This document shows, piece after piece, positions 14,773 through 24,203 of a DNA stretch of 64,000 bases. The stretch is from NCBI RefSeq assembly GCF_000747525.1, contig NZ_CP009278.1, positions 3,100,001 to 3,164,000 of the forward strand. Direction: 5' to 3'. Made by a program: the position numbers and the translations under genes. Position 1 is the first letter of the stretch; each line of letters begins with the position of its first letter. The notes under the pieces were generated by a model. It was given only the letters and a program-made list of their open reading frames with translations, did no database searches and was not told where the DNA came from. The stretch comes from Sphingobacterium sp. ML3W (GTDB lineage: Bacteria > Bacteroidota > Bacteroidia > Sphingobacteriales > Sphingobacteriaceae).

Positions 14773-16029
14773 ATGTTCAATCTATTTAAAAAGAATAATT
14801 CCTTTCCTAAGGAAACAGAACCTGGGAATGTCTGCATTAAAGGTGATCAGCTCTTTTATGAAGATCATGGAAATGAAGAAGCCGTCGATTTATCAAAACT
14901 TAAATACGCGTATATAGAGATTTTAGGGGATAGACCTTTTTTACTCTTGTTTGATTATCATCAACATTATATAGGCATCGCACAAAAAGGCTTTTCGAAC
15001 ACTTATCCACTGTTATCGAAAAGATTTGGTTTTGATGACGTGCTATTCTTCAAGACCATAAATAGCAAAAAGGAACAGAAGCACCGTATTTGGATTAAGG
15101 AACAAACCAAAAACTACGAAATTCTACCTACTGTACACAACGATTTTTCGAAAGGATTCGAAGTCCTGTCTCAACCTGCTAAGTTTATCTCTTGGGACAC
15201 GACCTATCATGAATTCCCAACATTGAATATCGGTCATATCTATGCATCAGAATTTGGTTCTAATTATTTCAAAATAGACTATCCCGTTCGCATTGGTTCG
15301 ATGATCATTCAAGATCTAGAATTCTATTACGATAATGATCAAAAAAACATTGCTGTTCAAGCTTATTTTACTTCGCTGTATAGCAGTACAAATACCGATG
15401 ATAGCTACAAAGAAATTCGTGATTTGTGGATGAAGGAAATCCCAACTGATATAGAGGATTTCGGTTACGAAAGAGCAGATCAAAGCTATGTGAGGTTTGA
15501 TATGAATGACATGCAGTTAACGTTGTCCTACACTTATGTTGCAGCAAACGGTTATGATGATGGAAGTACGACTTTAGGGATCGATAACTTCAGAGATTAC
15601 GCCGATGTTCTGCTGCAACCTCGCGATGATTTGAAAGCTGAAACTACTAAAATCATTACGTTTAAATTAGGTATGAATTTCTTACCTAAGTACCAAAAGA
15701 ATCCGAATGTGACCACTATTCCCGATTTAATTTCACAAGAAGCGATGCATCGTCAGGCGCTTTGGCTAGATGTAGCCAATCAGAAATTCGGTTTTACGGG
15801 TGATCAATACGCTATTGAATATCAGCTGAAAGACGTGGATTATATCACCATTCAAAATGTACTTCCAGCCAAAGGTGGTGGCTATGTAGAATTGAGCGTA
15901 CAACCTAAATCAGGCTATTCGGAAGGAATTTATTACGGGGAATTGAATTCCTTGGATGAATATGCTGTGCAAATAGAGCAGCTACTTGGCATAAAAGTCG
16001 AAATGCCCGAACCTTACTATAATTGTTAA
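14773..16029 (+). CDS. Conserved hypothetical cytoplasmic protein
   Basis: 418 residues with no signal peptide. The first 15 residues (MFNLFKKNNSFPK) resemble, in reverse, the basic-aromatic tails of the two large repeat proteins nearby. The protein is strand-rich with many aromatic and Asp residues. Features include an FLLLFDYHQHYIGIAQKGF strand pair near residue 60, GYDDGSTTLGIDNF near residue 263 and a C-terminal GYVELSVQPKSGYSEGIYYGELNSL segment. I do not recognise a family. It lies in the run of plus-strand genes after the WG/Sel1 protein and is probably co-transcribed with it. Confidence 0.6.
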   Translation: MFNLFKKNNSFPKETEPGNVCIKGDQLFYEDHGNEEAVDLSKLKYAYIEILGDRPFLLLFDYHQHYIGIAQKGFSNTYPLLSKRFGFDDVLFFKTINSKKEQKHRIWIKEQTKNYEILPTVHNDFSKGFEVLSQPAKFISWDTTYHEFPTLNIGHIYASEFGSNYFKIDYPVRIGSMIIQDLEFYYDNDQKNIAVQAYFTSLYSSTNTDDSYKEIRDLWMKEIPTDIEDFGYERADQSYVRFDMNDMQLTLSYTYVAANGYDDGSTTLGIDNFRDYADVLLQPRDDLKAETTKIITFKLGMNFLPKYQKNPNVTTIPDLISQEAMHRQALWLDVANQKFGFTGDQYAIEYQLKDVDYITIQNVLPAKGGGYVELSVQPKSGYSEGIYYGELNSLDEYAVQIEQLLGIKVEMPEPYYNC

Positions 16030-16052
16030 GCCATCTTAAAGATGCATTGGTC

Positions 16053-16568
16053 ATGAAATTACTTTATATACTCTTACTGCTTCCCATTATGAACTGTTTT
16101 GGACAGAACAAATTGAAAGTGGAAACAATTTTGACAAAGTACATTTCTGCTTGTAAACAAACAGAAAAAGGAGCTTATATACGCTATAGACAGCGAGTTC
16201 CTATTATAGACATTTTAGAGCCCCAAATAAATATTGTCCATCAAAAAGGTACTGAATTAAAATATCAATTGCAGGGAAATATTAGTTCTGGGGGTATGTC
16301 TATTTCTCAAATAAAAACAATTCGTTTAGAAAAGGAAATTATCGAAGACCAACTGATCCTCAAACATATTGTAATGGTTAAACACCCGCCTGGAAAAGAA
16401 GGTAACAATGTCATGGGCTACAATTATACGAAAGAAGAAAAATTCAAAATTCCGAATGGAATTAAAGTAATTAAGATTGAGTTGCACGAAGAAAGATTAA
16501 ATCAACGTACTGGTAGCAAAATCCCAAAAAAACGATTGCTGTCTGAAAAAATTATTGGCGGATGCTAG
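16053..16568 (+). CDS. Exported hypothetical protein
   Basis: 171 residues from ATG 16053; the frame is open to 16023 but that start overlaps the previous stop and gives no better signal. A signal peptide (LLYILLLLPIMNCFG then Q) precedes a basic, strand-rich mature domain. A GGMSISQIKTIRLEKEIIEDQLILKHIVMV segment suggests paired strands. No family was recognised. It lies 24 bases after the previous gene and 18 before a membrane-protein gene. Confidence 0.6.
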   Translation: MKLLYILLLLPIMNCFGQNKLKVETILTKYISACKQTEKGAYIRYRQRVPIIDILEPQINIVHQKGTELKYQLQGNISSGGMSISQIKTIRLEKEIIEDQLILKHIVMVKHPPGKEGNNVMGYNYTKEEKFKIPNGIKVIKIELHEERLNQRTGSKIPKKRLLSEKIIGGC

Positions 16569-16586
16569 AATTTTATTAAAAAAGAT

Positions 16587-17054
16587 ATGAATAGCATAAA
16601 AAAGATTTCCTACAACTATGTAATCTGCTTTTATTTGTTGAATATAGTGTTCAGTATATTCATCATTTCTTTTGAATATAATAAAGGCATACAATATCTA
16701 ATTTCTACATTGCTTATCTTATTTTTTGGATTCGGAGGCTATTTAAATGCTAAAAAAGGGAGACGAATATTATCCATCTTTTGGGTCTTTATTTTAAATC
16801 TTATTTTAGGAATCGCCAGTATATATGCGTTAGAAATTCTTGGAGCCAAATTTAATATTCTTGGTGGTAGCCAAGGTGGTGGTACTGTTTTAATTGTTCT
16901 TTTTCAATATGGAATCAATTTATATTTATTCCCATTTATCGAATTTATAGAAACCACAGTTAATGAATCTGCATCAGTTGTATGCATTATAATCTGTTCT
17001 CTTATTATTCCTTTAATTGGATATCAAATTGGTAAATTAACGTTTAAAAAATAA
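16587..17054 (+). CDS. Small integral membrane protein (about five TM)
   Basis: 155 residues, almost entirely hydrophobic. Five likely membrane segments are seen at about residues 9-29, 35-54, 62-82, 98-122 and 130-150, with a basic KKGRR loop after the second and a GGSQGGG turn before the fourth. No family was recognised. Two bases separate it from the next small membrane-protein gene, so the two probably act together. In this array such proteins may be immunity proteins against membrane-active toxins; that is inference. Confidence 0.6.
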   Translation: MNSIKKISYNYVICFYLLNIVFSIFIISFEYNKGIQYLISTLLILFFGFGGYLNAKKGRRILSIFWVFILNLILGIASIYALEILGAKFNILGGSQGGGTVLIVLFQYGINLYLFPFIEFIETTVNESASVVCIIICSLIIPLIGYQIGKLTFKK

Positions 17055-17056
17055 AC

Positions 17057-17281
17057 ATGATATCAGCAGCTACTTTAAACCTAGAAGGGGCCCTCTTACA
17101 ACTTGCATTTTTCCTATTTCTAGGCGTAGGGATACTATATACGCTCATCGTTTGGATCTATCATCTGATTAATAAAATAGAGAGAAATGGATCCTACTAT
17201 GTACGCTCTTTCTTTATTTCCGGCTTCATCGTTCTGTTATTAGCCTTATTCATTTTTTGTATTGCATTACAGATCATTTAA
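17057..17281 (+). CDS. Small membrane protein (two TM)
   Basis: 74 residues with two clear membrane helices (about 14-36 and 50-72) joined by a charged loop containing NKIERNGSYYVRS. It follows the five-TM protein by two bases and precedes the Cys/His-rich gene by 13 bases, so all three probably form one transcript. No family or catalytic motif is visible. Function unknown. Confidence 0.55.
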   Translation: MISAATLNLEGALLQLAFFLFLGVGILYTLIVWIYHLINKIERNGSYYVRSFFISGFIVLLLALFIFCIALQII

Positions 17282-17294
17282 TAATAAATACCTT

Positions 17295-17585
17295 ATGGAT
17301 AATAAAAAAACAGTCTGTAGCATTCATGGCGAACCAGCGGTTGGATTACTTTGCACACATTTAGCTCATAGCTTATTAAATCAATCTCAGGTAGGGTTTC
17401 ATGAATATAATGATGGTGATCTTGGCCGACCTGATGCATGGTGCAATGAATGCGAAGGAAAATTAGCAAGAGTTACAAATGACGCAGAACAAGAGCAATG
17501 GTTCTTGGCATGCGATTACAAAATACTTTGTGCAGGTTGCTGGGACGAAGCGAAAGAAATTGCTAGAAGAAGCGGTACTGCGTAG
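17295..17585 (+). CDS. Cys/His-rich putative metal-binding protein (intact paralogue of 1072)
   Basis: 96 residues from ATG 17295; an upstream in-frame ATG at 17262 lies inside the preceding gene. Cysteines and histidines are spaced as C-x2-HG near residue 7-11, C-x2-LAH near 18, WC-x2-C near 50-53 and C-x2-C near 79-82. These pairs could bind one or two zinc ions. The truncated copy at 1072 shares the first two thirds but lacks the last CxxC. The family is common beside immunity genes in Bacteroidota, but I cannot name it with certainty. It is the last plus-strand gene before the convergent EEP operon. Confidence 0.65.
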   Translation: MDNKKTVCSIHGEPAVGLLCTHLAHSLLNQSQVGFHEYNDGDLGRPDAWCNECEGKLARVTNDAEQEQWFLACDYKILCAGCWDEAKEIARRSGTA

Positions 17586-17670
17586 ATCTGACCTGTCTAT
17601 TTCATAGAAACGAATAGATTAAAAATGAATCAATCTTGTACTGAAAGTAGACCAGTTTGGATACAATAAA

Positions 17671-17700
17671 GAATCCCGACATATTTTAATATCGGGATTC
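17671..17700. terminator. Bidirectional hairpin terminator
   Basis: GAATCCCGA at 17671-17679 pairs with TCGGGATTC at 17692-17700. It lies between convergent genes and is followed by T-rich sequence on the plus strand. Confidence 0.75.
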
Positions 17701-17722
17701 CTTATTTACGTTACTCTTTTTG

Positions 17723-18607
17723 TTATTTCATCAAATCCAACTCGACATAAGTGGGATAATGATCCGATATATAATGGGTAAATTCATTTTTTATAACACC
17801 ACTTTTAACAACCATCTTAGCAGCTCTAGCATTAGCCCAAATAAAATCAATCCGTTTTGGAACACCTGTATCACTTTGTTTAATATGACCGTTTCCATCT
17901 TTAAATGTAGGTACAGTACTTTCAAAATTTTGATGTAATAAACGATACGTATCTATAAATCCTGCATCTTTTAGTTTACCTAACACGCTATAATCAATCT
18001 GACCATTATTAAGATTACGAATATGTTCATGTTTTACTTCATTTCCCAGCATACCTACCAAAACTTTGTCATCATAATTTTCTTTATCAGATGCATCTAG
18101 CGAATTGAAATCGCCCATAATCAAAATAGGTTCATTTGCAGGAATTTCCTTTGCTTGAGCCAACACATCGGCCACTTCTTTTAATCTTTTTTGATAGTTA
18201 AAAGGTGAAAAATGGATTACAAAAAAATGAATTCCCTTTATTTTAGCATAGATGTAACTATGCCACATATTTTCTGTGACTTTACGAAAATTGACCAATG
18301 GATATATTGATGTTATGGCAACTGGAAAACCATCTTCTTTAGATTGCAAGACATAATCATGTTTTATTTGTTGACCCAATTGTTCCAATGTTTTCTGAGT
18401 GTATCCATTCATTTCTTCAAATGCAATCACATCAGGATTCCAATCTTTCGTAAAGTTGATAAATCGATCAATATTGACTGAATCTTTTTTGAGTCCATAA
18501 AGCACATTATAGGATACGATTTTCAAGTGCTCTTGTGCAACAGAAATCTGGGCACTGATCACCATAAACAGGATCAGTAACATGTTAGATGATATATTTT
18601 TTTTCAT
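17723..18607 (-). CDS. Secreted endonuclease/exonuclease/phosphatase family protein
   Basis: 294 residues with a signal peptide (LLILFMVISAQISVAQ). The EEP fold motifs are present in order: SYN (Asn34), an IAFEE acidic site (Glu64/65), IHFSP (His132), GDFNS (Asp166, Asn168), RIDFIWA (Asp254) and SDHYP (Asp282, His283), consistent with a metal-dependent phosphoesterase. It is the last gene of the SusC/SusD operon (107 bases after SusD), so it may remove phosphate or cleave phosphodiesters of the imported ligand outside the cytoplasm. Nuclease, sphingomyelinase and sugar-phosphate phosphatase activities are all possible within this superfamily. Confidence 0.85.
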   Translation of the reverse strand: MKKNISSNMLLILFMVISAQISVAQEHLKIVSYNVLYGLKKDSVNIDRFINFTKDWNPDVIAFEEMNGYTQKTLEQLGQQIKHDYVLQSKEDGFPVAITSIYPLVNFRKVTENMWHSYIYAKIKGIHFFVIHFSPFNYQKRLKEVADVLAQAKEIPANEPILIMGDFNSLDASDKENYDDKVLVGMLGNEVKHEHIRNLNNGQIDYSVLGKLKDAGFIDTYRLLHQNFESTVPTFKDGNGHIKQSDTGVPKRIDFIWANARAAKMVVKSGVIKNEFTHYISDHYPTYVELDLMK

Positions 18608-18714
18608 AATATTAGCATTAGAGAACCGTCAGGTTCCATTCTTATTTGTTATTAATAAAACAGATATGAGTAAGGTTCGGAGACCTTACTCATGAAAACT
18701 AGATAAATCAGCAA

Positions 18715-20475
18715 CTATGTCCCTGATTTATCCCAACCCTCATTTTGTTCCAATTTATCATTCAATTGAAGTTCTTGGGTAGGAATCGGATAGTAATAAT
18801 CTTTTGATTCTATCCATTTTTTATCAATGTCTGGTAAATTGACGATACGTCCACCATTATTCCCATTTTCTAATACAAGTTCTCCTAATTTTTGATATTG
18901 AACACCTGGCTTTCTTGTTGGTGCTGTCCCTTGGTAAATCACTAAGTCCAACTTACCATCTTGGTCCAAATCATATTCCCCTGCTCCCGGAAAATACATT
19001 CCATAGAAAGGTTGTGCGACCTTTGTACCCTCCTTCCAACGTAATAGATCTTGATATCGTAAACCTTCTTTCACCAGTTCAATGCGACGTTCCCGACGAA
19101 TCTCTAATATAGCACCTGTCTGTCCACTTTTAGTTACATTAGGATAGCTTGCCAATAAATATGGGTCTGGAGTTGCAATCGCATCACTTAGCAAAAGATT
19201 AGGCATCGCAACACGGTCACGCAGTAGTTTGATACTTCTATCGATATCAGACTGCGTCAAATTTCCTAATTCAGCTTTTGCTTCAGCATAATTCAATAAT
19301 ACTTCAGCATATCGGATAATGGGCATATCATTGCTCGACTGCCCAGCATCAAACGCAGGAGCTAGAATATACTTGATATATTGATATCCTGTGACTGATG
19401 TTGCGAAATCAGGGACTGATGTAGTAGTAGCACCAATCCTTTTATAACCAGGGGTACGAATGGTCTGAGATAAGCGCGGATCCCTATTTTGCGTCTCTTC
19501 ATAGAAACTTATCTTTTCAAAATTTGGCTTGTCAGTAAAGCGAGTACCATTCTTCATCAGGTAACTATTGACCAATTGCTTAACCATTCCTGGTCTGCCG
19601 TAAGATGCTGACAGGATATAAAAGTTGGCCGAATGCACATAGGGTACCGCAGCATTATACTGTCTGGATAAGATTATCTCAGAAGTAATGGCATCCTCTG
19701 CAATAAAAAGTTCATGATAAGCCGTATTCACATTGCTTTTGTAGATACTGTAGGTATTAGATTTCATCAGCTCATCAGCAGCTTTTACTCCCTCTTCCAG
19801 TATGGCTTCCCAATCTCCTAAACCATGATATTTGCGAAATGTACCTTCGAAAAGACACATTCTAGACTTATAGGCCAATGCTGTCCATTTGGTGATAAGT
19901 TGTCCATTTTTCGTATCGCTACAGTTTGCAATAGCATAATCGAGATCTTCTAAAACCTTTGCAAAAACTACTTTCCGAGAATCTCTAGCTTTGAACATGG
20001 CAGGATCATCTAGTTCGTTCACGGTTTCGTACAAAGGCACATCGCCGAATCGCTGAATTTTGTCAAAATAGAAATATGCTCTAAAAAAGCGAGCTACTCC
20101 GTCATATTGCAAACGCGCTCCTTCGTCAGGACATTTATGTGAATTAGCTAAATAAAAGTTGATCTTGCGCAGGACAGTCCAAGACCATCCTCCGTCACTA
20201 GAAGGAGTAGTTCGCGTGCCCTGAAATTCGGCAGCTAATGTATTTCGAGCCTCATCATCACCTTGACTAGGATTGTTATAATGAATAGCTAGTGCATCTG
20301 GCAGATCACTATAAAAAGCGTTGGTATAGGTTTGTAATTCTGATGCTGTACGAAAATAATTCTCTGGAGCTAGCTCAGATAAAGGGTAACGCTCGAGATA
20401 TTTATCGTTACAGGAATTTAGGAGAAGAACTGCTGCGAATGCCGCAAATTTTATATAGGTGTTGTTCGTTTTCAT
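18715..20475 (-). CDS. SusD/RagB-family nutrient-binding lipoprotein
   Basis: 586 residues. It starts with a lipoprotein signal ending NSC (Cys22) and the family hallmark DKYLERYPLSELAPENYFRTASELQTYTNAFY. TPR-like helices follow. A conserved YAEVLLNYAEAKAELGN segment lies near residue 390 and RRERRIELVKEGLRYQDLLRWKEG near 460, and the protein ends with a typical EQNEGW-KSG tail. SusD proteins cap the SusC channel at the outer membrane and capture ligand. It lies 20 bases after the SusC gene. The ligand is not predictable from sequence alone. Confidence 0.95.
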   Translation of the reverse strand: MKTNNTYIKFAAFAAVLLLNSCNDKYLERYPLSELAPENYFRTASELQTYTNAFYSDLPDALAIHYNNPSQGDDEARNTLAAEFQGTRTTPSSDGGWSWTVLRKINFYLANSHKCPDEGARLQYDGVARFFRAYFYFDKIQRFGDVPLYETVNELDDPAMFKARDSRKVVFAKVLEDLDYAIANCSDTKNGQLITKWTALAYKSRMCLFEGTFRKYHGLGDWEAILEEGVKAADELMKSNTYSIYKSNVNTAYHELFIAEDAITSEIILSRQYNAAVPYVHSANFYILSASYGRPGMVKQLVNSYLMKNGTRFTDKPNFEKISFYEETQNRDPRLSQTIRTPGYKRIGATTTSVPDFATSVTGYQYIKYILAPAFDAGQSSNDMPIIRYAEVLLNYAEAKAELGNLTQSDIDRSIKLLRDRVAMPNLLLSDAIATPDPYLLASYPNVTKSGQTGAILEIRRERRIELVKEGLRYQDLLRWKEGTKVAQPFYGMYFPGAGEYDLDQDGKLDLVIYQGTAPTRKPGVQYQKLGELVLENGNNGGRIVNLPDIDKKWIESKDYYYPIPTQELQLNDKLEQNEGWDKSGT

Positions 20476-20495
20476 TATTTAATTGGTTATGCGAT

Positions 20496-23400
20496 TTACA
20501 ATGAAACTTGTACTCCAAATGAAAATACTCGACCTACAGGATAACTTCTTCCTGTATTATCTGTCATCACTTGTTCTGGATCGATGTAATCTGTCTCTAA
20601 CTTAGTCCAGGTATGTAGGTTTTCCCCACTAAAAAATACACGCAATTTATTGATGTGTACACGCTCTGTCAAAGAAACAGGAAGTGTGTATCCTACAGTC
20701 AGATTTCTCAGTTTCAAATAAGCGATATCTTGGATATACATATCATTGGCAACAGATAGTTCCGAATTCTGAGCAGTATAGCCCCTTAAGAATGGGAAAT
20801 AGGAATCAGTATTTTCAGGAGACCAAATCTTATCTTGAAAATCAGCTGGGATGAAGGAATCATAAGGTCTTGCATATACGGACCAAAATGCTTGAGCTTC
20901 GAGATTTGGATACCAATTTTGGCGACCGACTCCCTGAAGAAAGATGGAAGCATCGATTCCATTCCAGTTGGCAGATAAATTGAGTCCATAGGAATAACGC
21001 GGCTGATCATTACCGAGAATAGTCCGATCTCCAGGATTGTTCAACGTATTATCGCCTGCATTAATAATACCGTCTCCATTCAAATCCAAAATTTTAATAT
21101 CGCCGGCCTGCAACATCCGAAGATCTGCTGTAGGTGCTTGTACACGTCGTCTGTTAATTTGATCCTGATTGACAGTCTGAGCATAGGCTTGGGCTTCTTC
21201 AGTAGATTTAAAAAATCCATCATATTTATAACCCCATATTTCACCTAATTTTTGCCCTGTATAATAATTGTTCAACAGACCTGCATCATTAGCAAATTTT
21301 GTAATCTCAGCCTGATAATCGGATAGCATACCGCGCACAGAATAATGAAATGCTTTTCCCGCTACAGCGAATTGATCTTTCCATAGTAAAGAAACTTCAA
21401 ATCCTTTGGTCTTGAGATCCGCAGCATTTTCTTTAGGCTCTGCTGCTCCGAAAACTGCAGGTTGTGTTTTCCCTCTACTGAGCATACCTTTTGTCTGCCG
21501 TACGTATATGTCTGATTGAAAATCCAACCGATTGTTGAACATACTGAAGTCCAAACCGAGATTACTGGTGGTAATCTCTTCCCAGGTCAATGTTGGAACT
21601 ACAGGTGCTGGATTATTGGCAACATTCAATTTTTGCCCATTGACAAGATATGAGATCTGACCTGTACCCATTGATGAGATATAAGCATAGGTACTTACTT
21701 CTTGATTTCCTAAGGATCCATAAGAATAACGCACTTTTAAATTATTGATGGTGTTTTTCAACGGTTGGAAAAATTTCTCTTCACTGATGCGCCAACCTGC
21801 AGAAAAAGATGGGAAAAATCCGAAACGACTATGTTTAGGGAAACGCGAAGTACCATCATAGCGTCCGCTCACCTCTAACAGATATTTCCCTAAATAATCA
21901 TAATTTAATCTATAAAATCCACCTCGAATGGCCCACTCATCCGCACCACCTTCAAATTGTTTTTCGCCAATGACCAAGTCTAGATCATTTAAGCTTTCAG
22001 AAAGTAAATCTTGTCCGATTCCGCCGATTCTTTTGTAGGCCCGATCTTCTTGATTGAATCCTGCCATTACGGTCAAATGATGATCCGCAAAATCTTTTTT
22101 ATAAGTAGCAAATACATTGATAAAATGCCATGCATATTTACTCATACTTTCTCGCAGTTTATCTTGATTTAACTGCGAAAGAGAAGACAGCTCCATTACT
22201 CCTGGATATTTGGAGTAAAATTGCTTCGTCTGTCTGTAGGAATAATCAGATCTATACTCACGGTAGGAATAGTTACCGGTAACACTCAGACCTTTGCCAA
22301 GCTTAACAACCGCTTCTGTCATATTGGTAAACTCAGTACCGCGGGTGTACCCTTTCATATTGCCACTTTCAAGGGCATTGTGCAGCCCATAACCGATTGG
22401 ATAACTATTGATCCCTGAATAGCCTGTTAATGTCCCATCAGGATTGCGTGGAACATACATGGCATGATAATGATAGGTTGGACTGTTACTGACATTATTA
22501 GCAACCGTACTAAAATTATTTTCCAATCCTGCCCAATCATAAGATGATTTAAAAAAGTGAGTACTGTTGCTTATAGTCAACCATTTTTTAACATCACTGG
22601 CGATATTAGCTCGTAAATTATATCTCCCAAACTGATCAGGATCAATATTAAAAATACCCTGTTCACTAGCTTTTGATCCGGACAGTGCATATCTGGTATT
22701 TCCTGTAGACCCAGAGAACGAAAGGTTATGTTCACTCTTTGGTCTAGTTTCATCATATAGGTAATTGAACCAATTAAAATTGCCATAATAGCGATTTATA
22801 TCCTGGCCACTTGCATCTTTTTTAACAACGACCCAAGGACGATCAGGATTTTCTACTTTATCATTGACTCTAGCTAATAACTCTTCATAATCCTCATCGG
22901 TGTATCGTGTGGTACGATATCCCAACGCATTGTACATCGCATCATCATTGAGTTTGGCATTCCAATATCCACTGGTTATAAAGTCTGTATTAGTAGCATG
23001 TTTGGTAAATCCGATGTTATTACTATAATCAATAGTAGATTTACCATCTTTCCCTCCCTTCTTAGTGGTTACTAACACCACTCCAAATGCTCCACGTGCC
23101 CCGTATACTGCAGCTGCGGAAGCATCTTTTAATACCGTCACCGATTCCACATCATTTGGATTTACGCGATCTAATGTACCTAATATACCATCGATAAGGA
23201 TCAGTGGACTTCCACCATTAATGGAGGTATTACCACGTATATTTACAGTTCCACTGTTTCCGGGTTTTCCAGATCCAAATACAATATTTAAATTTGGAAT
23301 ACTTCCCTGCAATGCCTGTGTTAATTGGGTGACGGGTCTATCCTCAAATTCTTTACCTGATATTTGACTAACTGCTCCAGTCAAATTGACACGCTTTTGC

Positions 23401-24095
23401 TCTCCGTAACCAACCACAACAACTTCATCCATCGCTGTAATCGCAGGATTCATATAAACAATCAAATCTGACTGATTATTTACAGTGATTTCCTGCGGTT
23501 GGAAACCTACAATTGAAAATTGCAATTGTACATTATTACCTGACAATTGAATTTCAAATTGTCCGGTTTCAGAACTACCGGTTTTATTTGACGTACCCTT
23601 TTCGGAAACCGTTACATTACCTAATGGTTGACCAGCTGCATCTAAAATTTTCCCCTTAATTTTACGTTGTTGGACAAGTTCTACAGGAACTGAAATTCCA
23701 GTTGAGATAGCAGTCATCGGCAATGCTTTACTCAACACTACATTATTATCAACAATCTTATATTTGATCTGATACTTGACTAGAATATCTTTCAGTACAG
23801 TTTCAAATGGTACGTTACGATAATTGATATCTATTCTTTTTGTATTGGAAACGAGCGATTCTTTATACAGAATATTGAAACCACTTTGCTTTTGTAAATC
23901 TTTTAGTAGCGTCTCCAGTTTAACATTTTGCTTCTTCATGTTTATACCCTGACCATAAGTAAGGGCGCTCACGTGTAAAGCTGTGGCAAATAATAATGGC
24001 AGTGCGATTGACAATTTCATAGCCAATGGGTTAATGGTGAAGGTTTGCCTAAAATCCATAGGCATTCCACACCGATTTTTTTTGTACTTTTGCAT
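20496..24095 (-). CDS. SusC/RagA-family TonB-dependent transporter with STN domain
   Basis: Up to 1199 residues. After the export signal (core ALPLLFATALHVSALTYG) come an STN/secretin-TonB domain (about 55-120), which receives a signal for ECF/FecR regulation, a carboxypeptidase-like beta domain (about 147-215), the VVVGYGEQKRVNLTGAVSQ TonB region, a plug domain (DASAAAVYGARGAFGVVLVTTK) and a beta barrel. The first ATG gives a 25-residue leader before the hydrophobic core; later ATGs (for example MDFRQTF or MKLSIAL) are possible. The STN domain and the upstream FecR and sigma genes indicate transenvelope signalling. It works with the SusD gene downstream. Confidence 0.95.
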   Translation of the reverse strand: MQKYKKNRCGMPMDFRQTFTINPLAMKLSIALPLLFATALHVSALTYGQGINMKKQNVKLETLLKDLQKQSGFNILYKESLVSNTKRIDINYRNVPFETVLKDILVKYQIKYKIVDNNVVLSKALPMTAISTGISVPVELVQQRKIKGKILDAAGQPLGNVTVSEKGTSNKTGSSETGQFEIQLSGNNVQLQFSIVGFQPQEITVNNQSDLIVYMNPAITAMDEVVVVGYGEQKRVNLTGAVSQISGKEFEDRPVTQLTQALQGSIPNLNIVFGSGKPGNSGTVNIRGNTSINGGSPLILIDGILGTLDRVNPNDVESVTVLKDASAAAVYGARGAFGVVLVTTKKGGKDGKSTIDYSNNIGFTKHATNTDFITSGYWNAKLNDDAMYNALGYRTTRYTDEDYEELLARVNDKVENPDRPWVVVKKDASGQDINRYYGNFNWFNYLYDETRPKSEHNLSFSGSTGNTRYALSGSKASEQGIFNIDPDQFGRYNLRANIASDVKKWLTISNSTHFFKSSYDWAGLENNFSTVANNVSNSPTYHYHAMYVPRNPDGTLTGYSGINSYPIGYGLHNALESGNMKGYTRGTEFTNMTEAVVKLGKGLSVTGNYSYREYRSDYSYRQTKQFYSKYPGVMELSSLSQLNQDKLRESMSKYAWHFINVFATYKKDFADHHLTVMAGFNQEDRAYKRIGGIGQDLLSESLNDLDLVIGEKQFEGGADEWAIRGGFYRLNYDYLGKYLLEVSGRYDGTSRFPKHSRFGFFPSFSAGWRISEEKFFQPLKNTINNLKVRYSYGSLGNQEVSTYAYISSMGTGQISYLVNGQKLNVANNPAPVVPTLTWEEITTSNLGLDFSMFNNRLDFQSDIYVRQTKGMLSRGKTQPAVFGAAEPKENAADLKTKGFEVSLLWKDQFAVAGKAFHYSVRGMLSDYQAEITKFANDAGLLNNYYTGQKLGEIWGYKYDGFFKSTEEAQAYAQTVNQDQINRRRVQAPTADLRMLQAGDIKILDLNGDGIINAGDNTLNNPGDRTILGNDQPRYSYGLNLSANWNGIDASIFLQGVGRQNWYPNLEAQAFWSVYARPYDSFIPADFQDKIWSPENTDSYFPFLRGYTAQNSELSVANDMYIQDIAYLKLRNLTVGYTLPVSLTERVHINKLRVFFSGENLHTWTKLETDYIDPEQVMTDNTGRSYPVGRVFSFGVQVSL

Positions 24096-24159
24096 ACGGT
24101 TGATATTGATTTTATACTGTTAAGATTTATTCGGCCTCTGTCTTTTTAAAAGACAAAAC

Positions 24160-24186
24160 TTCAGGGGCGGTCGCAACGCTCCTGAA
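24160..24186 (-). terminator. Attenuating hairpin between fecR and susC
   Basis: On the minus strand TTCAGGAGCG pairs with CGCCCCTGAA (one wobble) and is followed by GTTTTGTCTTTT. It probably limits readthrough from the sigma/anti-sigma genes into susC. Confidence 0.6.
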
Positions 24187-24203
24187 ATTTTTCACATATG
24201 TCA